Source: CAZXTR01 sp964643615 (GTDB lineage: Bacteria > Pseudomonadota > Alphaproteobacteria > CAAHEQ01 > UBA3637). From it: DNA of 31,052 nt. This document shows, in pieces, positions 16,801 to 25,091 of the stretch (positions within the stretch are counted from its first letter, which is position 1; every line of letters starts with the position of its first letter). The notes beneath the pieces were generated by a model. That model saw only the letters and a list, made by a program, of their open reading frames with translations, was not told the origin of the DNA and did not search any database. The stretch lies in NCBI GenBank assembly GCA_964643615.1, contig CAZXTR010000010.1, forward strand, positions 1-31,052, in the 5' to 3' direction. The position numbers were made by a program, and so were the translations under genes.

Positions 16801-17991
16801 ATGGCGAAAGAGAAGTTTGATAGAAGTAAACCCCATTGCAACATAGGAACGATAGGGCACGTAGATCATGGGAAGACGACATTAACGGCAGCGATAACGA
16901 AAGTATTGGCAGAAAAGGGTGGGGCAGAGTTTGTAGATTATGCGAACATAGATAAAGCACCGGAAGAAAGGGCGCGAGGGATAACGATAAGCACATCTCA
17001 CGTAGAATATTCGACGGACAAGCGGCATTATGCACATGTGGACTGCCCGGGACACGCGGACTATGTAAAGAACATGATTACGGGGGCAGCTCAGATGGAT
17101 GGAGCTATTTTAGTAGTGAGTGCTGCAGATGGCCCGATGCCTCAGACACGGGAGCACATTTTGTTAGCTCGTCAAGTGGGCGTGCCAGCGATTGTTGTTT
17201 ATATGAACAAGTGCGACCAAGTAGATGATCCAGAATTGTTGGAATTGGTAGAGATGGAAGTAAGAGAATTATTGAGTTCATATGAATTTCCAGGGGATGA
17301 GATTCCAATTATCAAGGGGTCAGCGAAAGTTGCGTTGGAAGATGGCGATGCGAAGTTGGGGAAAGAGAGCATTTTAGCGTTGATGGATGCAGTAGATAGT
17401 TATATTCCGCAACCGGAGAGGCCAAAAGATAAACCATTTTTGATGCCGATTGAAGACGTGTTTTCTATTTCAGGTCGAGGGACGGTTGTAACTGGTCGTG
17501 TAGAACGGGGCGTTGTTCATGTAGGTGACGATATTGAAATTGTAGGTATTAAACCGACACAAAAGACGACGGTTACGGGAGTAGAGATGTTCCGTAAGTT
17601 GTTAGATCAAGGTGAAGCGGGAGATAACGTAGGGGTGTTGCTTCGTGGAACGAAGAGAGAAGAAGTAGAGAGGGGCCAAGTATTGTCGGTTCCTGGGTCT
17701 ATTACGCCACACACAGAGTTCACGTCAGAGTGCTATATTTTGACGAAGGAAGAAGGTGGTCGTCATACGCCGTTCTTTACGAACTATCGTCCACAATTTT
17801 ATTTTAGGACGACAGACGTGACAGGGACAATTGAATTGCCAGAAGGTGTAGAGATGGTGATGCCAGGAGATAATATTAAGATGACCGTGAAATTAATAGT
17901 CCCAGTTGCGATGGAAGAAGGCTTGCGCTTTGCTATCCGCGAAGGTGGACACACTGTCGGCGCCGGCGTCGTCTCCAAAATCTTAAAGTAA
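16801..17991 (+). CDS. tuf: Elongation factor Tu (complete copy)
   Basis: The 396-residue GTPase delivers aminoacyl-tRNA to the ribosome. It has GHVDHGKT (19-26), DCPGH (81-85), NKCD (136-139) and the C-terminal beta-barrel domains. Codon use is odd. All six isoleucines in the first 63 codons (15, 18, 32, 50, 61, 63) are ATA and early valines are GTA or GTG, while the rest of the gene uses mostly ATT. The last 15 codons switch to GC-rich choices (GTC, GGC, GCC, TCC, ATC). The final 55 bases, including three after the stop, equal those of the copy at the left edge, which points to gene conversion between copies. AAGGAG precedes the ATG, and rpsJ follows after 17 bases. Confidence 0.99.
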   Translation: MAKEKFDRSKPHCNIGTIGHVDHGKTTLTAAITKVLAEKGGAEFVDYANIDKAPEERARGITISTSHVEYSTDKRHYAHVDCPGHADYVKNMITGAAQMDGAILVVSAADGPMPQTREHILLARQVGVPAIVVYMNKCDQVDDPELLELVEMEVRELLSSYEFPGDEIPIIKGSAKVALEDGDAKLGKESILALMDAVDSYIPQPERPKDKPFLMPIEDVFSISGRGTVVTGRVERGVVHVGDDIEIVGIKPTQKTTVTGVEMFRKLLDQGEAGDNVGVLLRGTKREEVERGQVLSVPGSITPHTEFTSECYILTKEEGGRHTPFFTNYRPQFYFRTTDVTGTIELPEGVEMVMPGDNIKMTVKLIVPVAMEEGLRFAIREGGHTVGAGVVSKILK

Positions 17992-18008
17992 AAGTTAGGA
18001 AAGAAAAG

Positions 18009-18317
18009 ATGGTCACTCAAAAAATAAGAATTCGCTTAAAAGCGTTTGATCACCGGTTGCTTGATCAGTCAACTAGTGAAATTGTCAATACCGCAAAAAG
18101 GACAGGGGCAGAAGTTAAAGGTCCTATTCCTTTGCCTACAGGCATTGAAAAATTTACAGTAAACCGTTCTCCACATGTTCATAAAAAGTCCAGAGAACAG
18201 TTTGAAATTCGTACTCATAGAAGAGTGCTTGATATTGTCGATCCAACCCCTCAAACAGTTGATGCTTTGATGAAGCTTGATTTGTCTGCGGGTGTTGATG
18301 TCGAAATTAAATTATAA
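18009..18317 (+). CDS. rpsJ: 30S ribosomal protein S10 (NusE)
   Basis: The 102-residue protein has the S10 sequence pattern KIRIRLKAFDHRLLDQS (5-21), GPIPLPTGIEKFTVNRSPHV and FEIRTHRRVLDI. It is part of the 30S head and, as NusE, links NusG to antitermination and to ribosome coupling. It is the first gene of the S10 block, joined to tuf by only 17 bases with no promoter or terminator visible, so the str and S10 operons appear to be one unit. Confidence 0.98.
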   Translation: MVTQKIRIRLKAFDHRLLDQSTSEIVNTAKRTGAEVKGPIPLPTGIEKFTVNRSPHVHKKSREQFEIRTHRRVLDIVDPTPQTVDALMKLDLSAGVDVEIKL

Positions 18318-18327
18318 GGAAAAAGTC

Positions 18328-19080
18328 ATGCGTTCAGGTATTATCGCAGAAAAAGTCGGCATGACACGATTGTTTACAGATGAAGGAGTTCACGTTCCTG
18401 TGACTGTTTTAAAAGTAGATAATTGTGAAGTTGTCGGTGTTCGTTCTTTGGATAAAGACGGATACGTGGCTGTACAATTGGGAGCTGGCAAAGCTAAAGA
18501 AAAGCATGTTGCTAAAGCACAACGCGTACAGTTTTCTAAGGCAAATGTGGCCTTGAAAAGAAAGATTATCGAATTTCGTGTCAGTAATGACTGCATTATT
18601 CCAGTCGGAAGTGAGTTAGGAGTCAATCATTTCATTAAGGGCCAATACGTTGACATTGTTGGAACTTCTTTGGGAAAGGGTTTTGCTGGAGTTATAAAAA
18701 GGCATAATTTTTCAGGAGACAATGCAACGCACGGTGTTTCTTTGACACATCGTTCGGGTGGTTCTACTGGGCAGCGTCAAGATCCTGGAAGGGTTTTTAA
18801 AAACAAAAAGATGGCAGGGCATATGGGGGCAGTTCGTGTAACTGTTCAAAACTTGCAAGTTGTTGCCTTGGACGAAGTCAGAGGATTGATTATGGTTAGA
18901 GGAGCTGTTCCTGGATTTGATGGGAATATTGTGTTGATTAAAGATGCGGTTAAGCATGAACTTCCCAAAGAAGTGCCTATGCCAGCTGGTTTGAAAACTC
19001 GGTCAGAAACAAGGGGCGCACAAGAACCCGTTGTTGAAGAAAAAGTCGAGTCTGCATCATTTGAAGAAGTAAAGGAATAA
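18328..19080 (+). CDS. rplC: 50S ribosomal protein L3
   Basis: From ATG 18328 the product has 250 residues, beginning RSGIIAEKVGMTRLF, which fits the family. A longer frame exists from 18277 but overlaps rpsJ. The central loop reaching the peptidyl transferase centre includes THRSGGSTGQRQDPGRVFKN with its Gln and KKMAGHMG. The tail after about 215 is acidic (VVEEKVESASFEEVKE). L3 is an early assembly protein of the 50S subunit. AAGGA lies in the ten-base gap after rpsJ. Confidence 0.97.
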   Translation: MRSGIIAEKVGMTRLFTDEGVHVPVTVLKVDNCEVVGVRSLDKDGYVAVQLGAGKAKEKHVAKAQRVQFSKANVALKRKIIEFRVSNDCIIPVGSELGVNHFIKGQYVDIVGTSLGKGFAGVIKRHNFSGDNATHGVSLTHRSGGSTGQRQDPGRVFKNKKMAGHMGAVRVTVQNLQVVALDEVRGLIMVRGAVPGFDGNIVLIKDAVKHELPKEVPMPAGLKTRSETRGAQEPVVEEKVESASFEEVKE

Positions 19081-19085
19081 CGGCA

Positions 19086-19706
19086 ATGAAATATGACGTT
19101 ATCAATCTTGAGAACAAAAAAACAGGAGATATTGATTTATCTGATGATATTTTTGGGGTTGAAGTAAGACCTGATATTTTGTCTCGTGTTGTGAACTGGC
19201 AATTGGCAAAGCGCCGTGCTGGAACGCATTTGGTAAAAAATTTATCGACGGTTTCTGGGACGGGTAAAAAACCCTTTAAACAAAAAGGAACTGGTCGTGC
19301 ACGTCAAGGAAGTTTGCGAGGACCTCACTTCCGTCATGGTGCGGTTGCTTTTGGTCCGGTCGTTCGCGATTATGCTCATAGCTTGAACAAAAAGATTCGT
19401 AAATTGGGTTTGAGATGTGCTTTGTCGCTGAAGGCAAAAGATTCAAAGTTGTTTGTTTTTGATGATGTCGCTTTGACAACAGCTAAAACAAAAGATTTAC
19501 AAAAGTCTTTTAATCAATTAGGTTGGTCATCGGTTTTGGTTATCGGTGGAGCAAAAATTGATGAAAGTTTTACTCGTGCCTCTGCAAACATTGCTAATGT
19601 TGATGTTCTTCCTGAAATGGGTGCGAATGTTTATGATATCTTGCGTCGAGAGAATTTAGTCTTGACAAAAGAAGCGGTTTCTCACTTGGAGGCTTTGTTA
19701 AAGTAA
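19086..19706 (+). CDS. rplD: 50S ribosomal protein L4
   Basis: The 206-residue protein has the globular L4 fold and the tunnel loop rich in basic residues (GTGKKPFKQKGTGRARQGS at 59-77). L4 lines the peptide exit tunnel and in gammaproteobacteria also represses the S10 operon; no leader that could serve that role precedes rpsJ here. The stop codon overlaps the rplW ATG by one base. Confidence 0.97.
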   Translation: MKYDVINLENKKTGDIDLSDDIFGVEVRPDILSRVVNWQLAKRRAGTHLVKNLSTVSGTGKKPFKQKGTGRARQGSLRGPHFRHGAVAFGPVVRDYAHSLNKKIRKLGLRCALSLKAKDSKLFVFDDVALTTAKTKDLQKSFNQLGWSSVLVIGGAKIDESFTRASANIANVDVLPEMGANVYDILRRENLVLTKEAVSHLEALLK

Positions 19707-20032
19707 TGAAAAAGACAATAGAAAAAAAAGAACAGGTCGTTATTACAGAGGAAATGTATGAAACATTGCGTCATCCTGTAATTACGGAAAAAGCGATGAA
19801 AGGTGCTGAACAAGGCCAAGTAACGTTTTACGTGCCATTAGTAGCAACAAAGCCTGATATTAAAAAGGCTGTAGAAGCTTTGTTCGGTGTAAAAGTAAAG
19901 GCTGTAAATACTTTACGTACAAGCGGAAAGTCTAAGATTTTCCGCGGAATGAAGGGGAAAAGAAGCGATTTGAAAAAAGCAATTGTTTCTTTGGAAAATG
20001 GTCAACATATTGATGTGACGACAGGAATATAA
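19706..20032 (+). CDS. rplW: 50S ribosomal protein L23
   Basis: The 108-residue protein contains the L23 core (YETLRHPVITEKAM at about 19-32, then FGVKVKAVNTLRTSGK). An N-terminal extension of about 15 residues rich in Lys and Glu precedes it. L23 lies at the tunnel exit and is a docking site for trigger factor and SRP. Its ATG overlaps the rplD stop (TAATG), suggesting translational coupling. Confidence 0.96.
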   Translation: MKKTIEKKEQVVITEEMYETLRHPVITEKAMKGAEQGQVTFYVPLVATKPDIKKAVEALFGVKVKAVNTLRTSGKSKIFRGMKGKRSDLKKAIVSLENGQHIDVTTGI

Positions 20033-20036
20033 GACA

Positions 20037-20864
20037 ATGGTTTTAAAAATACACAATCCGGTAACGTCTTCAACAAGGCAACTTGTTTCTGTTGATAGAA
20101 GTGAATTGCATAAAGGCGCACCTGTTAAATCGTTGACTGCAGGAAAGAAAAGTTCGGGCGGTCGTAACAATTATGGACATATTACTAGCCGTCATCGGGG
20201 CGGCGGTCATAAACAATCTTACCGTTTGATCGATTTTAAACGGAACAAGGTGGACATGACTGCTTCGGTTGAACGCTTGGAATACGACCCAAATAGAACA
20301 GCATTTATTGCACTTATTCGTTATGAAGATGGAGAACAATCGTATATTATTGCTCCCCAACGTTTAAGTGTTGGTGATGTCGTGATCTCCGGGACGAAAG
20401 TGGATATTAAGCCTGGAAACGTTATGCCTTTGGAAAATATGCCTGTTGGTACAATTGTTCATAATATTGAGTTAAAAATTGGTAGAGGGGCGCAAATTGC
20501 TCGGTCAGCTGGTTGTTATGCTCAATTAATCGGTAAAGATGGTGCATATGCTCAATTGCGACTGAACTCTGGTGAGTTGCGTTTGGTTTTAGGAAAATGT
20601 CGCGCGACTGTTGGTGCGGTTTCTAATCCAGATCAACAAAACATTTCAATGGCAAAGGCTGGGCGCGCTCGTTGGTTGGGGATTCGTCCTCAAACGCGTG
20701 GTATTGCTATGAATCCAGTGGATCACCCACACGGTGGTCGTACAAATGGTGGTCGCAATCCTGTGACACCATGGGGTAAGTGCACTCGTGGAGCGAAAAC
20801 GCGTCGTAACAAAAAAACGAATCGTTTAGTTATGCGGTCTCGTTTTGCAAGTAAGAAGAAATAG
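20037..20864 (+). CDS. rplB: 50S ribosomal protein L2
   Basis: The 275-residue protein is L2, with SSGGRNNYGHITSRHRGGGH near the N terminus and NPVDHPHGG at 226-234. L2 is needed for subunit association and peptidyl transferase assembly. Compared with the usual HPHGGGEGR, this sequence reads HPHGGRTNGGRNPV, so three residues (GEG) appear to be missing and the following His is replaced by Asn. The flanking residues are in frame and normal, so a sequencing error is not obvious. The gene starts four bases after rplW. Confidence 0.97.
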   Translation: MVLKIHNPVTSSTRQLVSVDRSELHKGAPVKSLTAGKKSSGGRNNYGHITSRHRGGGHKQSYRLIDFKRNKVDMTASVERLEYDPNRTAFIALIRYEDGEQSYIIAPQRLSVGDVVISGTKVDIKPGNVMPLENMPVGTIVHNIELKIGRGAQIARSAGCYAQLIGKDGAYAQLRLNSGELRLVLGKCRATVGAVSNPDQQNISMAKAGRARWLGIRPQTRGIAMNPVDHPHGGRTNGGRNPVTPWGKCTRGAKTRRNKKTNRLVMRSRFASKKK

Positions 20865-20873
20865 GAGAGACTA

Positions 20874-21170
20874 ATGGCTCGTTCAATATCAAAAGGTCCA
20901 TTCGTAGATGGGTATTTGCTTGTTAAAGCAGATAAAGTCCGTGAATCTGGACGTCATGAAATAATTAAAACATGGTCTCGTCGTTCAACAATACTGCCTC
21001 AATTTGTTGGGTTGACTTTTGGCGTTTACAATGGCAAAAAGTTTATCCCTGTTTTGGTGACGGAAAATATGATTGGTCATAAATTAGGAGAATTTTCCCC
21101 AACTAGAACGTTTGTTTCTCATACTGTTTCGGCAGATAAAGTGGCAACACAAAAAAAAGTAGGTGAATGA
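20874..21170 (+). CDS. rpsS: 30S ribosomal protein S19
   Basis: The 98-residue protein has the S19 signature GHKLGEFSPTRTF (65-77) and the start MARSISKGPFVDGYLL. It forms part of the 30S head near S13 and the A-site tRNA. The C-terminal tail is a few residues longer than in E. coli. Its last codons contain the Shine-Dalgarno AGGTGA used by rplV. Confidence 0.97.
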   Translation: MARSISKGPFVDGYLLVKADKVRESGRHEIIKTWSRRSTILPQFVGLTFGVYNGKKFIPVLVTENMIGHKLGEFSPTRTFVSHTVSADKVATQKKVGE

Positions 21171-21172
21171 CG

Positions 21173-21541
21173 ATGGTTGTAAAAAAAGAAGAAAAGTCGG
21201 TAAAAGCAAGAGCTCGGTTAATTCGTATTAACCCAAGAAAGTTAAATCTAGTTGCAGAATCTATTCGTGGATTAGTGGTTAGTAAGGCTTTGTCAGAGCT
21301 TGCTTTTTCCAAATGTCGGGTAGCGGTAGATGTGAAAAAAGTTCTGATGGGCGCAATTGCAAACGCAGAAAACAATCACAATTTGGACGTAGATCGTTTG
21401 TTTGTCGCAGAAGCCTATGTGGGTAAAGCGATGGTAATGAAACGTTTCCACCCAATGGCCAAAGGTCGGGCAGGAAAAATTTTGAAACCATTTTCAAACT
21501 TGACGGTTGTCGTACGTGAGCATAATGAGGAGAAAGTCTAA
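21173..21541 (+). CDS. rplV: 50S ribosomal protein L22
   Basis: The product has 122 residues from ATG 21173, or 124 from an ATG at 21167 that overlaps the rpsS stop. AGGTGA at 21161-21166 is six bases from 21173 but directly abuts 21167, so the second start is preferred. The sequence has RLIRINPRKLNLVAESIRG near the N terminus and the tunnel loop GKAMVMKRFHPMAKGRAGK. L22 lines the narrow part of the exit tunnel. Its stop overlaps the rpsC ATG by one base. Confidence 0.94.
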   Translation: MVVKKEEKSVKARARLIRINPRKLNLVAESIRGLVVSKALSELAFSKCRVAVDVKKVLMGAIANAENNHNLDVDRLFVAEAYVGKAMVMKRFHPMAKGRAGKILKPFSNLTVVVREHNEEKV

Positions 21542-22209
21542 TGGGGCAGAAAGTTAATCCAAATGGTTTGCGTTTAGGTATCAATAGAACGTGGGATTCT
21601 CGTTGGTTCGCGAACAAAAAAGATTACGCAAAGTTATTACACGAAGATTTACAAGTTCGTGAATATATTATGGAAAAATTGGCAGGAGCGGGGATTTCTC
21701 GAATTGTCATTGAACGTCCGACAAAAAAAGCAAGGATAACTATTTATTCCGCTCGTCCGGGTGTCGTAATTGGTAAAAAAGGTCAAGATATTGATTCTTT
21801 AAAGTTGCAATTGCAAAAAATGACGGGCAATGAAGTGAGTTTGAATATTGTAGAAATTCGCAAACCTGAACTTGATGCAACTTTGGTTGCGGAAAGTATT
21901 GCTCAACAATTAGAAAAGCGTATTGCTTTTCGTCGGGCGATGAAGCGTGCTGTTCAAACAGCTTTACGTTTTGGGGCTCAAGGAATTCGAATTACTTGCA
22001 GTGGTCGTTTAGGTGGTGCAGAAATTGCTCGAGTAGAATGGTATCGTGAAGGTCGTGTGCCTTTGCATACTTTGCGGGCAGATGTTGATTATGGTACGGC
22101 AACAGCTCATACAGCGTATGGTTGTTGTGGCATTAAGGTTTGGATTTTCAAAGGCGATATTATGGCGCATGATCCAATGGCTCAAGAAAAACGTACCGAA
22201 CAAAAGTAA
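21541..22209 (+). CDS. rpsC: 30S ribosomal protein S3
   Basis: The 222-residue protein starts MGQKVNPNGLRLGINRTWDS and has a KH domain with the VVIGKKGQDID loop (about 76-86), then the C-terminal S3 domain with GRLGGAEIARVEWYREGRVP. S3 helps form the mRNA entry site and helicase activity of the 30S subunit. Length and domains are normal. Confidence 0.98.
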   Translation: MGQKVNPNGLRLGINRTWDSRWFANKKDYAKLLHEDLQVREYIMEKLAGAGISRIVIERPTKKARITIYSARPGVVIGKKGQDIDSLKLQLQKMTGNEVSLNIVEIRKPELDATLVAESIAQQLEKRIAFRRAMKRAVQTALRFGAQGIRITCSGRLGGAEIARVEWYREGRVPLHTLRADVDYGTATAHTAYGCCGIKVWIFKGDIMAHDPMAQEKRTEQK

Positions 22210-22224
22210 GAAAAGGAAAAAGAG

Positions 22225-22647
22225 ATGTTAGTTCCTAAAAGAACAAAATTTCGCAAAGCTTTTAAAGGTCGGATTCATGGTCTGACGAAAGGTGCTGCGA
22301 CTCTTGATTTTGGTTCCTATGGCTTGAAAGCGTTGGAACCAGAACGTGTGACAGATCGCCAAATTGAAGCGGCTAGAAGAGCTATTTCTCGGGCGATGAA
22401 ACGGCAAGGAAAAATGTGGATTCGTATTTTCCCAGATGTACCTGTTTCAAAGAAACCACCCGAAGTTCGTCAGGGGAAAGGAAAAGGGGCTGTTGAATTT
22501 TGGGTTGCTCGGGTGAAGCCGGGGCGTGTGATGTTTGAACTTGATGGTGTTTCGGAAGAAATTGCGCGGGAAGCTTTTGCTTTGGCTGCTGCGAAATTAC
22601 CTATTAAGACAAAATTTGTTGCACGGACAGCAAGTGAAGAGGTTTAA
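22225..22647 (+). CDS. rplP: 50S ribosomal protein L16
   Basis: The 140-residue protein has MLVPKRTKFRKAFKGRIHG at the N terminus and EVRQGKGKGAVEFWVARVKP in the middle. The usual residue after the conserved Arg is Met (VRMGKGKG); here it is Gln. L16 organises the A-site region of the 50S subunit. AAAGGAAAAAGAG precedes the ATG. rpmC begins one base after the stop. Confidence 0.97.
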   Translation: MLVPKRTKFRKAFKGRIHGLTKGAATLDFGSYGLKALEPERVTDRQIEAARRAISRAMKRQGKMWIRIFPDVPVSKKPPEVRQGKGKGAVEFWVARVKPGRVMFELDGVSEEIAREAFALAAAKLPIKTKFVARTASEEV

Positions 22648-22648
22648 T

Positions 22649-22852
22649 ATGATAAAAATAAAAGATTTACGTGCGAAAACTGATAAAGAATTGGAACAAA
22701 CAATTCAAGATTTAAGAAAAGAGTCTTTTAATTTGCGCTTTTCTCAAGCAACAGGACAATTGGCGAATACAAATCGCCGTCGTCAAGTGCGTCGTGAAAT
22801 TGCAACAATTAAAACGCTTCAATCAGAGCGTTTAGTTAAGAAAGGGGAATAA
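22649..22852 (+). CDS. rpmC: 50S ribosomal protein L29
   Basis: The start at ATG 22649 gives a 67-residue L29 (IKIKDLRAKTDKELEQTIQD). A longer frame from 22535 would only add residues read out of frame in rplP. The protein is two helices with the typical ESFNLRFSQATGQLANTNR motif. It sits near the tunnel exit beside L23. AAGAGG in the end of rplP serves as its ribosome binding site. Confidence 0.95.
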   Translation: MIKIKDLRAKTDKELEQTIQDLRKESFNLRFSQATGQLANTNRRRQVRREIATIKTLQSERLVKKGE

Positions 22853-22853
22853 C

Positions 22854-23093
22854 ATGCCTAGACATGTTTTACAAGGTGTGGTCGTTAGTGACAAGATGGA
22901 TAAAACGGTCGTTGTACAGGTGGAACGTCGTGTTATGCACCCCATCTATAAAAAGTATGTTAAGCGTAGTAAAAAGTATTCTGCGCATGACGAGGGGAAT
23001 GTGCACAAAATCGGTGATGTTGTGCGTATTCAAGAGTGTCGGCCTATTTCTAAGACAAAATCTTGGGAAGTTTTAGCTCCGGCAAAACAATAA
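22854..23093 (+). CDS. rpsQ: 30S ribosomal protein S17
   Basis: The 79-residue protein has the S17 OB-fold features: LQGVVVSDKMDKTVVVQVER (6-25), HPIYKKYVKRSKKYSAHDE and the closing ECRPISKTKSWEV. It is a primary 16S rRNA-binding protein. It begins one base after the rpmC stop with GGGGAA upstream. Confidence 0.97.
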   Translation: MPRHVLQGVVVSDKMDKTVVVQVERRVMHPIYKKYVKRSKKYSAHDEGNVHKIGDVVRIQECRPISKTKSWEVLAPAKQ

Positions 23094-23115
23094 TCAAAAA
23101 GGAAGGAAGACCTCA

Positions 23116-23484
23116 ATGATTCAAATGAGCTCTAGCTTAGACGTAGCAGATAACTCCGGCGCTCGGCGTGTTTGTTGTGTTAAGGTTTTAGGTGGTTCGA
23201 AACGTAAGGTTGCCTCTGTTGGGGACGTTATCGTTGTCTCTGTGAAAGAAGCAATACCACGTGGTCATGTTAAGAAGGGAGACGTTTGTCGTGCTGTTAT
23301 CGTTCGTACGAAAAAAGAAATTCGTAGAAATGATGGAAGTGCGATTCGTTTTGATTCGAATGCCGCCGTATTAATTAGCAAAGAAGGAGAACCAATTGGG
23401 ACACGTATTTTTGGCCCTGTAACTCGTGAGTTACGTGCTAAAAATTACATGAAAATTATCTCGTTGGCTCCGGAGGTAATATAA
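23116..23484 (+). CDS. rplN: 50S ribosomal protein L14
   Basis: The 122-residue protein is L14, with MIQMSSSLDVADNSGARRV at the start, KEAIPRGHVKKGDVCRAVIV in the middle and GTRIFGPVTRELR near the end. It lies at the subunit interface. GGAAGGAAG precedes the ATG. The stop shares its last base with the rplX ATG. Confidence 0.98.
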   Translation: MIQMSSSLDVADNSGARRVCCVKVLGGSKRKVASVGDVIVVSVKEAIPRGHVKKGDVCRAVIVRTKKEIRRNDGSAIRFDSNAAVLISKEGEPIGTRIFGPVTRELRAKNYMKIISLAPEVI

Positions 23485-23798
23485 TGAAGATGAAGATTAA
23501 AAAAGGTGATAAAGTTATTGTTATCACAGGAAAAGATAAAGGTAAAGTAGGCGAAGTTAGTCGAGCCATTCCATCAGAAAATAAGGTGGTTGTAGCTGGG
23601 GTTAACATGGTTAAACGTCACACAAAACCGACTCAAGAAAATGCAGGTGGTATCGTTAATAAAGAATCCGCTATTCATGTTTCTAATGTGGCTATTATGG
23701 ATCCTAAATCTGGGAAAGCTTCTCGAGTTGGGTTCAAGATTTTGGATGTTGGTCGCAAAGTGCGTATTGCTAAAAAATCTGGCGAAGTGATTGGTTAG
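23484..23798 (+). CDS. rplX: 50S ribosomal protein L24
   Basis: The 104-residue protein contains a KOW motif (KKGDKVIVITGKDKGKVGEV at 6-25) followed by VNMVKRHTKPTQENAGGIV. L24 starts 50S assembly at the 5' end of 23S rRNA. GGAGGT at 23472-23477 supports the ATG at 23484, which overlaps the rplN stop. Confidence 0.97.
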   Translation: MKMKIKKGDKVIVITGKDKGKVGEVSRAIPSENKVVVAGVNMVKRHTKPTQENAGGIVNKESAIHVSNVAIMDPKSGKASRVGFKILDVGRKVRIAKKSGEVIG

Positions 23799-23808
23799 GG
23801 AGTGAATG

Positions 23809-24348
23809 ATGTCTCGATTAAAAGATTTATATGAAAAAGAAATCCGTTCTTCTTTGAAAAAAGAGTTCGGTTATAAAAATGAGATGGAAATTCCTCGTCT
23901 TGATAAAATCGTTTTGAACATGGGTGTTGGTGAAGCAACAGAGGATAGAAAAGCTTTGGATGGCGCGGTCAAGGACTTGATGGCTATTTCTGGCCAAAAA
24001 CCTTTTTTGACGAAAGCAAAAAAATCGGTTGCATCTTTTAAAGTGCGTGAAGGTATGAATATCGGTTGTAAAGTGACTTTGCGCAAAGAAAAAATGTACG
24101 AATTTTTGGATCGTTTGATTACGATGGCGATGCCGCGTATTCGGGACTTTCGTGGTATTTCTGGGAAGTGTTTTGATGGTAACGGAAACTTTGCTATGGG
24201 ATTGAAAGAACAAATCGTCTTTTTGGAAATTAACTATGATGAAGTGGACAAGATTCGCGGTTTGGATATTGTCATTTGTACGACAGCAAAAACCGATAAA
24301 GAAGCCAAAGCTTTGTTATCTGGTTTCAATATGCCGTTTGTAAAGTAA
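23809..24348 (+). CDS. rplE: 50S ribosomal protein L5
   Basis: The protein has 179 residues from ATG 23809, or 180 from the adjacent ATG at 23806. AGGGAG at 23797-23802 is better spaced for 23809. It has KIVLNMGVGEATEDRKALDG, TLRKEKMYEFLDRLITMAMP and the L5 C-terminal region. L5 binds 5S rRNA and contacts the P-site tRNA. Confidence 0.97.
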   Translation: MSRLKDLYEKEIRSSLKKEFGYKNEMEIPRLDKIVLNMGVGEATEDRKALDGAVKDLMAISGQKPFLTKAKKSVASFKVREGMNIGCKVTLRKEKMYEFLDRLITMAMPRIRDFRGISGKCFDGNGNFAMGLKEQIVFLEINYDEVDKIRGLDIVICTTAKTDKEAKALLSGFNMPFVK

Positions 24349-24358
24349 GGAGAAAAAA

Positions 24359-24664
24359 ATGGCAAAAACAAGCTCTATAGAACGCAATAAAAAACGAGAA
24401 TTGTTGACCAAACGTTACAAAAAACGTCGTGATGCGTTGAAGGCAATTATTAAAAGTGTTGATTCAACTCCAGAAGCTCGTTTTGAAGCGGTGTTGAAAT
24501 TGGCCAAATTGCCCCGTAATTCTTCGGCTGTTAGAATACATAATCGGTGTGAATTGACAGGCCGTTCACGGGGTGTTTATCGTAAATTTAAACTGAGCCG
24601 TATCAAATTACGGGAACTCGCGAATGAAGGCGAAATCCCAGGTATGGTTAAGTCCAGTTGGTAA
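24359..24664 (+). CDS. rpsN: 30S ribosomal protein S14 (zinc-free form)
   Basis: The 101-residue protein is the long S14 variant without the CxxC zinc pairs, the type usual in proteobacteria. It has KLPRNSSAVRIHNRCELTGR and GVYRKFKLSRIKLRELAN. It is part of the 30S head. AAGGAG precedes the ATG, and rpsH follows after 13 bases. Confidence 0.97.
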   Translation: MAKTSSIERNKKRELLTKRYKKRRDALKAIIKSVDSTPEARFEAVLKLAKLPRNSSAVRIHNRCELTGRSRGVYRKFKLSRIKLRELANEGEIPGMVKSSW

Positions 24665-24677
24665 AGGAGAATAAAAT

Positions 24678-25076
24678 ATGTCTATGACAGATCCTTTAGG
24701 TGATATGCTGACTCGCATTCGTAATGGCGGTCAAGCAAAAAAAAGCCACGTTGTGGCACCTGCTTCAAACTTACGTGAAAACGTTTTAGAAGTTTTGAAG
24801 CGTGAAGGATACATCAGAGGTTTTGAACGCGTTGCTGTTCGCTCGGGTGTAGAAGAATTTAAAATTGAATTGAAATATCATGAAGGTCGTCCTGTGATTA
24901 AAGAAATTCAACGTGTTTCGTTGCCTGGTCGCCGCGTGTATTCAAAGGTGAAAGATTTGCCAAAGTTTTATAATGGTTTGGGAATCTTTGTTTTGTCGAC
25001 ACCGCAAGGCGTTATGTCTGATCATGAAGCTCGTCAAGCTAATGTTGGTGGCGAAGTTTTATGCAAAGTATTTTAA
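24678..25076 (+). CDS. rpsH: 30S ribosomal protein S8
   Basis: The 132-residue protein starts MSMTDPLGDMLTRIRNG and ends NVGGEVLCKVF, both typical of S8. It binds 16S rRNA in the central domain and in E. coli represses the spc operon through a site at rplE. Whether that site exists here was not resolved. AAAGGAG precedes the start. Confidence 0.97.
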   Translation: MSMTDPLGDMLTRIRNGGQAKKSHVVAPASNLRENVLEVLKREGYIRGFERVAVRSGVEEFKIELKYHEGRPVIKEIQRVSLPGRRVYSKVKDLPKFYNGLGIFVLSTPQGVMSDHEARQANVGGEVLCKVF

Positions 25077-25091
25077 TGGGGAGAAGTAAAC

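Noticed and set aside
18277..18327. Upstream extension of rplC overlapping rpsJ
   Set aside because: The extra 17 residues are the out-of-frame rpsJ end; L3 homologues start at the residue encoded at 18328, which has its own AAGGA.
22535..22648. Upstream extension of rpmC within rplP
   Set aside because: The added 38 residues are rplP read in another frame; the L29 family start is at 22649.
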